Source of the DNA: Polyangia bacterium
GTDB taxonomy: Bacteria > Myxococcota_A > Polyangia > Fen-1088
Assembly (NCBI GenBank): GCA_036268875.1
Contig: DATATI010000021.1
Location: forward strand, 62,001-126,000
Direction of reading: 5' to 3'
Length of the DNA stretch: 64,000 nt
The translations under genes and the position numbers were made by a program. The notes under the pieces are model-generated. The model did no database searches and had not been told where the DNA came from. It was given only the letters and a program-made list of their open reading frames with translations. The first letter of the stretch is position 1. Each line of letters starts with the position of its first letter. Shown piece after piece: positions 53,843 to 61,925 of this stretch.

Positions 53843-54832
53843 CTATTGGCGGCGCTGGCGGCGTATCAACAAGCCCAACGCAAAGGCGAACAGTCCGACT
53901 GGCGCTGCGCCGCCCAGCGGCGCGCCCGCCCCGAGGGCACAGCCCGAGCTGGTGGACACGCCGGGCGCATTGCCGCCGCTGGCGCCTCCGGCGCCGGTAT
54001 TGTTCCCGGTTGATCCGCCGCTGACACCGCCGGTGGTTGATCCCCCGCTGCCGCCACCATTGTCGCCGCCGCTGCCGCTAGCCGGCGGCATCGTGCTGCC
54101 GCCGCTGCCGCCGCTGGTCCCGCCCGTCGAAGCATCGATGCTCGCCATCGGCGCGTCGGTGCTGGCGTCCTTGACCGCGCCGCCGTCAACGCCAGGCTCC
54201 GGCGTCGAGCCGGTGTCCGGGATGATGCTTGGATCGTACTTCGCTCCCATCGACACCTGAACCATGGTGATGCGCACGGTGGTCGGCGTGGTCAGGTTCA
54301 TCAGCGCGGGAAAGTTGGTGATGTGGCCCGAGCCGCTGCCATTGATGGTGTAGACCAGATCGACCTCTTTGACGCCGGTCTGCCATTGGAGGGTGCTCGC
54401 TTGAAAGAACGTGTGCATGTCGGCGTCCCGTTCGTAGACGCCAACCTTGGTGTAATAGTCGGTGTAGGGGCAGCCGTAGTGGCCAGCATTGTCCACGTAA
54501 CACAACGCCCAACCCGCCATCTGGCCGCCGGGCGGCTTGTCGATGACCTCGGCGCGAATATGGACAGTGCCATCTTTGTAATTGACCGGTGTGACCATGT
54601 CGGTCGGTCGCATCTTGTTCAAGAAATTTTTCTCGGTGACATAGAAATGCGATTTGTCCGGCTTGGCGTTCTCCGCGTCATCCCAGGTGTACGTGAACAT
54701 GGCGTCGAACAGCATGAATTGATCGGCCCGCGCGCGGGACGACACCAGCGACAAAACGCCACCCAGCGCCACGGCCGCGAGATTGATTCGACTTCGACGG
54801 GACAGTTGGAATGAGGGGTCGGCGAAACGCAT
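53843..54832 (-). CDS. Surface-anchored protein with MYXO-CTERM-like tail
   Basis: This 329-residue protein has a signal peptide with long n-region (cleavage near RARA), then a conserved-looking domain of about 180 residues (DQFMLFDAMFTYTWDDAENA, WALCYVDNAGHYGCPYTDYY) of unknown function. A Gly/Ser/Thr-rich stalk follows. The tail, SSGCALGAGAPLGG then a hydrophobic helix and RRQRRQ, matches the MYXO-CTERM sorting signal layout (Cys-Gly motif, membrane helix, basic end). GGAGG 6 bases upstream fixes the start at 54832. Confidence 0.75.
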   Translation of the reverse strand: MRFADPSFQLSRRSRINLAAVALGGVLSLVSSRARADQFMLFDAMFTYTWDDAENAKPDKSHFYVTEKNFLNKMRPTDMVTPVNYKDGTVHIRAEVIDKPPGGQMAGWALCYVDNAGHYGCPYTDYYTKVGVYERDADMHTFFQASTLQWQTGVKEVDLVYTINGSGSGHITNFPALMNLTTPTTVRITMVQVSMGAKYDPSIIPDTGSTPEPGVDGGAVKDASTDAPMASIDASTGGTSGGSGGSTMPPASGSGGDNGGGSGGSTTGGVSGGSTGNNTGAGGASGGNAPGVSTSSGCALGAGAPLGGAAPVGLFAFALGLLIRRQRRQ

Positions 54833-55308
54833 TACACGCCTCCGGCGCAGTCGCAACGATGGAGCTCGAGACAATCACGAGCCCGAAAGGGGAAACTCAC
54901 GATAGAAAGATTTCGGGACCAGCGCAAGGAAGAAGCGGGAAAAGGCCTGGATTTCAAATGAGATTGATCGATTTTAGCGCTTCAATACCACCCACTTTCT
55001 GAGCTGCGCCGCGACTTGGCTCCCTTCGGTGGCCAACAAATGCACGCGCAATGCACGGCCGAGTTGTTTGAGAATTGATGGCCATTCTTATTGCCGATTT
55101 CTTCGCGGTCATTTGCCATTTTATGGCCACAGTGACTTTCACGATATTTGTTGGGCTTGCGTAACGAACCCTCAATCCCGGTGCGCGAAGTTTTCCTGGA
55201 GATCAGGAAAACCGGAAATTACCAATGGGCGCGCGGAGGCAAAACGATGGCGCCGGATTTCTATCGCCGCGGTCATGGGCTAAGGTGCGGCTCCACCAAG
55301 GAGGGACT
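54833..55308. other. Intergenic region, locally AT-rich
   Basis: This is 476 bp between divergent genes. The stretch about 55060-55165 is notably AT-rich and carries short inverted TGGCCAT/ATGGCCA elements about 40 bp apart. It probably contains both promoters. Short frames here lack coding character. Confidence 0.4.
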
Positions 55309-55938
55309 ATGCGAATTGACCGAATGATCGGGACCTGTGCTGTGATGTTGCTGCTGCCAGTTGTGGCTCGCGCTGACGACAAGCCGGCAGCCGCCGCCAA
55401 ACCCGCCGCGCCAGCCGCGGCCAAACCCGCCGCTGCCGCCCCGGCCGCTGCGGCTCCTGCGGCACCGCCAACCCCTGCCCCGGCAGCGGAATTGGACGCG
55501 TTCATGAAGGGATTCGACGGCAACTGGAAATGCGAAACCAAGTTCGCGCCCAATGCCTTCGGTCCCGGCTCGCCCGAGATGACCACCAAGTCGACGGTGA
55601 AGATCAAAAAAGATCTGGGTGGGTTCTGGTGGCGCGGCGAGTATGAGTTGAAGAAGACCAAGACCATGCCGGGATTCAAAGGCTACTTCTTCGTCGGTTT
55701 TGATCCGGGCACCAAGCAGGCGCTCATCACCGGCATCGACAACATGGGCGGCCTGGCCAGCGGCAGCGGCCCCATCACCGGCAATTCGGCCACCTTCGTC
55801 GAAGAAGGCTTCATGGGCGGTCAGAAGGTGAAGACCCGCGAAGTAATGGAGACGAAGGACAAGGGCGCCTTCCACAAGTTCGAGGTCGATTTCGGCAAGG
55901 GTTATCAGCCGATGGGCGAGGATAGCTGCAAGAAGTAG
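55309..55938 (+). CDS. DUF1579-like secreted protein
   Basis: This 209-residue protein has a signal peptide (cleavage near ARADDK), a long Ala/Pro/Lys linker, then a compact beta domain (FDGNWKCETKF, GFWWRGEYELKKTK, GYFFVGFDPGTKQALITGIDNMGG) resembling DUF1579. Function is unknown. AAGGAGGG precedes the ATG at 55309. Confidence 0.7.
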   Translation: MRIDRMIGTCAVMLLLPVVARADDKPAAAAKPAAPAAAKPAAAAPAAAAPAAPPTPAPAAELDAFMKGFDGNWKCETKFAPNAFGPGSPEMTTKSTVKIKKDLGGFWWRGEYELKKTKTMPGFKGYFFVGFDPGTKQALITGIDNMGGLASGSGPITGNSATFVEEGFMGGQKVKTREVMETKDKGAFHKFEVDFGKGYQPMGEDSCKK

Positions 55939-55949
55939 AGGTTTCTCGT

Positions 55950-55981
55950 CACGCCGGGATCGCCGCGCGCGACCCGGCGTG
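55950..55981 (+). terminator. Candidate terminator hairpin
   Basis: A 9-bp stem (CACGCCGGG with CCCGGCGTG) and 14-nt loop lie 11 bp after the DUF1579-like gene. There is no T-run. Confidence 0.4.
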
Positions 55982-56119
55982 AGTCCTGTCGCTAAATTGT
56001 TGCGCGCAACGTGCGGGAAGATCGACAGTCTGGTCTCGTTTCAGTAGAACCAAGGCACGCCGAGACGTGACAAGCAGGGGGACGTCACAGTCGGCAATGT
56101 CTCATTCAGGAGGCCCGTC

Positions 56120-56881
56120 ATGTCTGTCGATCACTCCCGCTTCAAGCTTGGTAAGAAAGCTGCCCGCCCCGATGCGCGCACGTTGCAGATGGCCAACTAT
56201 CTGGCCTTGCCGACCATCCCGGCGGCGTGCGACTGGACCAAGAAAGCCGCGTCATCCTGGGGGATGATGCTGAACGATAAATTGGGCGACTGCACCTGCG
56301 CGGCGGTCGGACACATCACCCAAGCCTGGACCGCCAATGCCGGACCTCACGAACTGACCATCTCCGACGGTGACGTCGAGAAGGCGTACGAGGCGGTCGG
56401 TCACTACAAGCCCGGCCATCCCAATACCGATCAGGGCGCGGTGGAAATGGACGTGTTGCAGTACTGGCGCAAGCACGGGATCGGCGGCCACAAGATCAAG
56501 GCCTACGTCGCTTTGGAGCCGAAGAACCATCAGCACGTCATGGCGGCGGTTGATCTGTTCGGCGGCTCGTACATCGGCCTGTCGCTGCCGGTGTCAGCGC
56601 AAAAGCAGACTGTGTGGTCGGTGCCGCCCGGCGGGGCCAGTGGCACCGGCGCGCCCGGGTCGTGGGGCGGACACGCGGTGGTGATAGAGGCCTACGATGC
56701 CCACGGCCTGACGTGCATCACCTGGGGTCAGCCCAAGCGCATGACCTGGTCTTTCTGGGACACCTACTGCGACGAAGCCTACGCGATGCTGTCGGATCTG
56801 TGGGCGCCCAAGTCCAAGGAGGCGCCGTCGGGTTTTGACCTGGCTGCGCTGAACGCCGACCTGAAGGAAGTGACCGGCTAG
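56120..56881 (+). CDS. Papain-like fold protein, possible cysteine peptidase
   Basis: This 253-residue protein lacks an export signal. Candidate catalytic residues are C58 in LGDCTCAAVGH and H185 in SWGGHAVVIEAY, followed by an ITWGQ segment and a TWSFWDTYCDEAYA helix. The order Cys then Gly-Gly-His matches papain-like folds, and I recall similar uncharacterised bacterial proteins. AGGAGG precedes the ATG. It might be a peptidase, transglutaminase-like enzyme or an inactive fold member. Confidence 0.6.
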   Translation: MSVDHSRFKLGKKAARPDARTLQMANYLALPTIPAACDWTKKAASSWGMMLNDKLGDCTCAAVGHITQAWTANAGPHELTISDGDVEKAYEAVGHYKPGHPNTDQGAVEMDVLQYWRKHGIGGHKIKAYVALEPKNHQHVMAAVDLFGGSYIGLSLPVSAQKQTVWSVPPGGASGTGAPGSWGGHAVVIEAYDAHGLTCITWGQPKRMTWSFWDTYCDEAYAMLSDLWAPKSKEAPSGFDLAALNADLKEVTG

Positions 56882-57543
56882 CTCGGCTGTCACGGCCCAC
56901 CGGCAATGCCGGTTGGGCAGTTTGATCGTTAGCCGTCTCCGCGGCGCCGGCCAGTGGTTGCGTCAGGGCAGGCGCCGTCAGCGGCGGCGGCGCGCCCAGC
57001 ACGGCCACCACATCCAACTTGGCTCCCGGCTCGCCGCGAATGGTTCGTGTCCATGGCGCACCACCGCCGGAAGACTGCACGGCCACCAGATGCGGTCCGG
57101 AATTCACCACCGCCGGCTGGGCCAGCGGCGCGTGCCCTACCTCGACTCCGTCGATCGACACGGAAGCATCGGGAACGTCGGCGGTGATCTGCACCAGCGT
57201 GACGTGAGGCCGAAGCGCATCGATGCGGATGCGAGCGTCGGCCCGGCGGGCGGCCAGATCGGTGGTCGCCTCGGCGATGTAGATGCGATGGGCGCGAATG
57301 GCCTCGGCGGGGCGATTCAATCCTTCCTGGGCCAGGCCAATGTTGAATTGGATCTTGGCGCTGGCAACCAGCCGGTAAGGCATCGGTGAACCTCTCCAAC
57401 GCGGCGGCGAATTCTTTCTTGTCCAGCAGCTTGGCGCCTTCCTGGAGCAGTGTCGTGGCGCGTTTTTTATCGGCCGAGGTATCGGCGCGGCTGGCCGTCG
57501 CCCACCCCGCCAACAGTGAGACCAGCACAACCCCGAGAATCAT
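56718..57543 (-). pseudogene. TPR/PEGA-like secreted protein gene with frameshift
   Basis: From ATG 57543 one frame gives a signal peptide (MILGVVLVSLLAGWATASRA) and ADKKRATTLLQEGAKLLDKK, ending in AALERFTDAL. A second frame continues with YRLVASAKIQFNIGLAQEGL, AIRAHRIYIAEATTDLAARR and a PEGA-like segment (VPDASVSIDGVEVGHAPLAQ). Joining them needs removal of one T within CCTTACC near 57383-57385. The second frame does not stop until 56718, inside the convergent papain-like gene, so the 3' end may also be damaged. Either a pseudogene or a sequencing error. Confidence 0.65.
56895..56918 (+). terminator. Candidate bulged hairpin terminator
   Basis: GCCCACCGGC pairs with GCCGGTTGGGC with a one-base bulge and the loop AAT, 13 bp after the papain-like gene. 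It has only a weak T-rich follow-on (GTTTGATCGTT). Confidence 0.3.
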
Positions 57544-57721
57544 CCGGGAACCGGAGCGGGCTTTTCTTAAGGAAGCAATATCGACTCGTTTGCATCCCAA
57601 TCTTTGCTGTTTCGGCACGGCGGCCCAAGCGGAGAGGTCGTGCCAGATCCACGAAATTTCCCGCAAAAAAACCATAAACGACGCACCGGACCGCCGCCGG
57701 TCCGTGCTATTGATCTCGTCG

Positions 57722-59311
57722 ATGCGTCCCTGTTGGCACCTGCGGCAGGGACGCGCGGCGCTGCTGACCGCCGCGATCGCCGCCGCTGGCTGCGGCGCCG
57801 AACAAGCGGATCTCACCGGCGTGATGATCAGCGACGGCGCCGCCGCGTCCGACATCGTCACCGGCATCGATCAGGCGCCCGCGCCCGACGACAGCGGCCC
57901 CCCAGGACCCATTGTGACGCCAGACGCCGGTGGTGGCACGGTGGACACGGCGATCAGTATGCCGCCGCCCGACGGCGGAACAGCGCCGTCCGACGTCCCT
58001 CCGCAAGACAGCGTGACCACCCCTGACCGCCCGGGCGGCATTCTTTTGCCGTGGCCCGCAGCGGTCGCCATCGTCGGCGCCGTCAAGCCGCCGACGTTTC
58101 CAAACAAGACCTGCGCGCTCGGTGATTACGGCGGCAACGGCGACGGCGTCACCGACAATACCGCGGCCTTCGCCGCCGCCATCGCTGCCTGCAGCAAGGC
58201 TGGCGGTGGCCACGTCACCGTGCCGGCTGGAACGTTCGTCACCGGCGCGATCGCCCTGCTGGACGACATCGATCTGCATATCGACGCTGGCACCACCCTC
58301 GCCTTCAGTGGCGATGAAACCAAATACCCGCTGGTCCTGACCCGCTATCAAGGCATCGAGCTCATGAACCGCTCGCCGCTGATCTACGCTTTCGGGCGCA
58401 AGAACATTGCTGTCACCGGCGCGGGGGTGCTGGACGCGGCGCAGACGGTTTCGTGGAACGTAACGGACGACAGCGCCTGGACCACGCTGATGGGCTGGGG
58501 CGCAGACGGCACACCTGTCAAACAGCGCGTGCTGCCCGCCGGCAGCCGCCTGCGGACGTCGGTGGTGATGCCGTATCAAAGCCAGAACGTCTTGATCGCC
58601 GGCGTGTCCGTGAAGAACTCACCGTTCTGGCAGATCCACCCCACGCTGTCGACGAACGTGACTTTGCAAGACGTCACCACCGCCAGCAGCGGCACCGAAG
58701 CTACCGGCCTGGTCATCGAGTCCAGCAATGACGTCGTGCTGCAGAACGGATCTTTCGTGGCGGGTTCGGACTGCGTCGCGCTGAAATCCGGCCGCGACAA
58801 CGACGGCCGCCGGGTCAACGTTCCCACCAAGAACGTGGTCTTGATTCACGTGCGCTGCCAGGGTGCGGGCGGCCTGCTGGCAGTGGGCAGCGAAGAAACG
58901 GGTGGCGTACAGAATATCTACGCGTCCGATCTGGCGACGATGGGGACCGGCATCGACACGGTGCTGTTCATGAAGGCGACGCCCACGCGCGGCGGCGTGG
59001 TCAGCGATCTGTTCTTGGACGCGATCAACGCGAGCAGCCTGCGCGGGACCTTCTTTGTCGCCACGCTGACATGGACGGGCTTGACCACCGGCGACTTCCC
59101 GGCGACGTTTGGTCCGGTCAGCATCAGCCATGTCACGGTCGACGGTGCTGCGCGCGTGCTGGACGTGGAAGGATTGGCGGTCAGCTTGCTCGGCCCGTTC
59201 AACATCAGCGAGGCCACTTTCACCAAGATCGGGCAAGCGACCAGCACCGTCAGGTTCACCAAAGCGGTGACGTACGCCGGGGTCACCGTCAACGGCGTGG
59301 CCGTGAACTGA
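57722..59311 (+). CDS. GH28 (polygalacturonase-fold) lipoprotein, probably inactive
   Basis: This 529-residue protein has a lipobox (AIAAAGC, C24) and a Pro/Asp/Gly linker to about 120. A right-handed beta-helix of the GH28 type follows: LGDYGGNGDGVTDNTAAFAAAI, VTVPAGTFVTGAI, YQSQNVLIAGVSVKNSPFWQ. At the active site the usual NTDG reads like TEATG, DD reads SD (AGSDCVALKSG) and GHG reads GAG (RCQGAGGLLAVGSEETGG). All three acidic/His catalytic positions appear replaced. It may bind rather than cleave polysaccharide. The start at 57722 places the signal peptide at residue 1. Confidence 0.8.
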   Translation: MRPCWHLRQGRAALLTAAIAAAGCGAEQADLTGVMISDGAAASDIVTGIDQAPAPDDSGPPGPIVTPDAGGGTVDTAISMPPPDGGTAPSDVPPQDSVTTPDRPGGILLPWPAAVAIVGAVKPPTFPNKTCALGDYGGNGDGVTDNTAAFAAAIAACSKAGGGHVTVPAGTFVTGAIALLDDIDLHIDAGTTLAFSGDETKYPLVLTRYQGIELMNRSPLIYAFGRKNIAVTGAGVLDAAQTVSWNVTDDSAWTTLMGWGADGTPVKQRVLPAGSRLRTSVVMPYQSQNVLIAGVSVKNSPFWQIHPTLSTNVTLQDVTTASSGTEATGLVIESSNDVVLQNGSFVAGSDCVALKSGRDNDGRRVNVPTKNVVLIHVRCQGAGGLLAVGSEETGGVQNIYASDLATMGTGIDTVLFMKATPTRGGVVSDLFLDAINASSLRGTFFVATLTWTGLTTGDFPATFGPVSISHVTVDGAARVLDVEGLAVSLLGPFNISEATFTKIGQATSTVRFTKAVTYAGVTVNGVAVN

Positions 59312-59411
59312 AGCCCGGCGACGAGATCTTTACCATCGTCGCGGCACGTAATAAGCGCCGCGCTGGCGCGCCGCGAATTGCGCAGCCGGCGCGTCCGACT
59401 ATCATGGCCGG

Positions 59412-60449
59412 GTGATCGGGAGCTGTCGTCGACGATGGCGGCGCGGCCGCAGCGACGGAAGTCAGGCGGCGGCCGTGCTGGTCGTGGCGCTGGCGATGAC
59501 GGCGTCGCTGGTGGCGCGGGCCGATGACGAGCAATCGCCGCCCGAACTGACGCTGAGCTGGCGGGCGCCCGCCGACTGCCCCAGCGCTGCCGACGTCGAA
59601 GGACAGTTCGCGCGCTTGCTGGGCGGCGTCCGGCGTAAACCGAGCCCCAAGCACCTTGACGCCACCGCAACCGTCACGCGCACCCGCGGCGACACCTGGA
59701 GCGTTCAGTTGCGGACGATGCTGGATGGTGTGCCCGGCCAGCGCACGCTGGAAGGCGATTCGTGCTGGACCGTGGCCTCCGCCGCGTCGTTGATTCTGGC
59801 GCTGACCATCGATCCAAACGCGGTGATCGACCTGCCGCAGCCCCTGAAAGCACCGTCGCAGGCGACGCCACAGGCGCCGGACATCAAACCGCTGACACGC
59901 GCTCCGCTGCCGGCACCGTCGTTTTCGTGGCAGCCGTTCGCGCGCGCCTTTGGCGGCGTGACGCTGGCGTTGTTGCCGGAACCGGCGTTGACCGGCGGGC
60001 TGGCGGCGGGTCTGCGCCGCGGACGCTGGCGCGCCGAGCTGTCGGCGCTGGGCACCGAGGAACGCCAGCACACCACCGCCGACCGGCCGGCGGCCGGCGG
60101 AAACTTTCGCCTGTGGGCCGGGGGAGCGCGCGCCTGCGGCGACGGCAGCGCCGCGGGCGGTGTGGGCGCGCGCATTTTCCCCCGCCTGTGCGCCGGCGGC
60201 GAGGTCGAACGCTTGACCGGCCGCGGCTTCGGGGTCAGCGCGCCGATGTCCAATGGCGTGACCATCGGCGCCGGGACCGTCGACGGCGTCCTGGTCTGGC
60301 TGCTCACCGGGCGCGTCGAGCTCGGCGTGAACGCGGGCTTCGCCGGCCGGCCCTATCACCCCACCTTTCGCCTGGGAAATGTGGGGGACGTCTTCGCCGT
60401 GCCCGCGATCAGCTGGGCAGCCGGCTTCTCCGTCGGAGTAAGTCTCTGA
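59412..60449 (+). CDS. Envelope protein of sigma set 2 (paralogue of 48148-49113)
   Basis: This 345-residue protein starts with GTG, has an Arg-rich n-region and a signal peptide (VLVVALAMTASLVARADD). An N-terminal domain with two Cys (RAPADCPSAADVEGQF, EGDSCWTVASAASLILAL) is followed by an outer-membrane-like barrel (FPRLCAGGEVERLTGRGFGVSAPMSNG). It shares motif order with the 48148 protein. The next gene downstream is an ECF sigma factor, mirroring the first set. Confidence 0.75.
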   Translation: MIGSCRRRWRRGRSDGSQAAAVLVVALAMTASLVARADDEQSPPELTLSWRAPADCPSAADVEGQFARLLGGVRRKPSPKHLDATATVTRTRGDTWSVQLRTMLDGVPGQRTLEGDSCWTVASAASLILALTIDPNAVIDLPQPLKAPSQATPQAPDIKPLTRAPLPAPSFSWQPFARAFGGVTLALLPEPALTGGLAAGLRRGRWRAELSALGTEERQHTTADRPAAGGNFRLWAGGARACGDGSAAGGVGARIFPRLCAGGEVERLTGRGFGVSAPMSNGVTIGAGTVDGVLVWLLTGRVELGVNAGFAGRPYHPTFRLGNVGDVFAVPAISWAAGFSVGVSL

Positions 60450-60600
60450 ATTAGCGAGAATTGTCGGCCGGAACGGTCACCGCCACAAAAATGGCGTTAA
60501 AATCAACCGGTCGTGATCACGGATTGCTCCAGCGGCGGCCACAGACTGTCTTCAAGGACAGCGACGCCGCGGACCCAGCCGGCCGCAGCGGAGCGACAAG

Positions 60601-61194
60601 ATGGTGGCTGTGGCGTTTAGGAAACCGGACGCGGAGAGCGCTCCCGGCCGGGAGGGTGTGGAGGAGATCTGTGTCGCGCATATGGATTTTGTGTGGCGTA
60701 ACCTGCGGCGCTTGGGCGTGCACGAATCGTCCATCGACGACGCGGTCCAAGACGTCTTCCTGGTGGTGCATCGCCGCCTGGTCGATTTCGAAGAGCGGTC
60801 GCAAATGAAGACCTGGCTGTTTGGCATCCTGTTGCGGGTGGCCGCAACGTACCGGCGATCGGTGCAGCGCCGCCGCGAGCGCATCGCCGATACCTCACCC
60901 GTGCCTTTGGAGTCGGTGGCGGGTCCCGATGGTGACGGCCCGCTGGAGCTGGTGGCCAAGCGCCAGGCGCGCGAGCTTTTGCATCGCCTGCTGGGCGAGC
61001 TGGACGACGACAAGCGGGCCATGCTGGTCTCGGTCGACCTTGAACAGATGTCCGTGCCCGAGGCGGCCGAGTCGCTGGGGATCAACCTCAACACCGCGTA
61101 CTCACGTCTACGGGCGGCGCGCGCCGCCTTCAACGAAGCGGTGGCGCGCGTGCAGATGGCGGCCGGCCTACGCGCAGCCAAGGCGGGGACGTGA
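60601..61194 (+). CDS. ECF sigma factor (set 2)
   Basis: This 197-residue protein has region 2 (MDFVWRNLRRLGVHESSIDDAVQDVFLVVHRRL, MKTWLFGILLRVAATYRR) and region 4 (LDDDKRAMLVSVDLEQMSVPEAAESLGINLNTAYSRLRAAR). GGAG lies 8 bases before the ATG. The stop overlaps the next start (TGATG), so translation is coupled to the membrane protein that follows. Confidence 0.92.
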   Translation: MVAVAFRKPDAESAPGREGVEEICVAHMDFVWRNLRRLGVHESSIDDAVQDVFLVVHRRLVDFEERSQMKTWLFGILLRVAATYRRSVQRRRERIADTSPVPLESVAGPDGDGPLELVAKRQARELLHRLLGELDDDKRAMLVSVDLEQMSVPEAAESLGINLNTAYSRLRAARAAFNEAVARVQMAAGLRAAKAGT

Positions 61195-61925
61195 TGGTCG
61201 ATCTCAGCGATCAGGCACGGGCCGTCCTCGACGCTGGCCGCGATCTGGACAATCCGACCAACGCCGCGCGCGAGCGGGCACGCCGGGCAGTGCTGGCCCG
61301 CATCGCCGCGGCCGGGACGGTGGCGGCGCTGTCGACCGGAGCGACCGCGGCGGCCGTGCCGACGATGAAGATCATGGTGCCGGTGATCGTGGCCCTGGCG
61401 GGCGGGGTGGGCGGCGGCGTGTGGTACCACGCCAAGCATCAAGCGCCCATTCATTCCGCAGAGGTGGTCGCGACGGTGTCGACGCGCGTGGCGCCGCCTC
61501 CGGCACCGGTCCCTGCTCTTGAGCCGCCGGCCCCAGCGCCCGAGCCGCCGGCAGCGCCGGTTCCGCCGTTGCGCGCGCACCACTGGCAGCGCGGACCGAT
61601 CCGATCCGCGATCGCCACCCGCCACGTGCCCGCCGCCGCCCCGCCCAGCGACAGCCTGCAGGACGAGACCGCGCTTTTGGCCCGGGCCAACGCCGCCCTG
61701 CGCACGGGCGACACCGGCGCCGGACTGGCCTTGCTGGACGACTACGATCGCCGGTTTCCGTCGGGAACATTGCGGGAAGAAACCGCCGCCACGCGCATCA
61801 TCGCCCGCTGCCAGGCGGCCATCCCAGGCACGGTCGACGCCGCCCGGCGGTTCATCGAGCAGCACCCGCACTCGCCGCTGTCATCGCGCGTTCGCTCGTC
61901 CTGTCTGATAAAACCGGAGCGGTGA
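61194..61925 (+). CDS. Putative anti-sigma/membrane regulator of set 2
   Basis: This 243-residue protein has a short Arg-rich cytoplasmic N-terminus (about 55 residues), one membrane helix (IMVPVIVALAGGVGGGVWY), a Pro/Ala linker and a C-terminal TPR-like region (LLARANAALRTGDTGAGLALLDDYDRRFPSGTLREE). It has no FecR domain but occupies the same place as the FecR gene in set 1. An anti-sigma role is inferred from coupling with the sigma gene. Confidence 0.7.
   Translation: MVDLSDQARAVLDAGRDLDNPTNAARERARRAVLARIAAAGTVAALSTGATAAAVPTMKIMVPVIVALAGGVGGGVWYHAKHQAPIHSAEVVATVSTRVAPPPAPVPALEPPAPAPEPPAAPVPPLRAHHWQRGPIRSAIATRHVPAAAPPSDSLQDETALLARANAALRTGDTGAGLALLDDYDRRFPSGTLREETAATRIIARCQAAIPGTVDAARRFIEQHPHSPLSSRVRSSCLIKPER

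Noticed and set aside
54954-55283. Two short frames of 73 and 84 codons in the AT-rich intergenic region
   Set aside because: Neither has a ribosome-binding site, signal peptide or recognisable motif.
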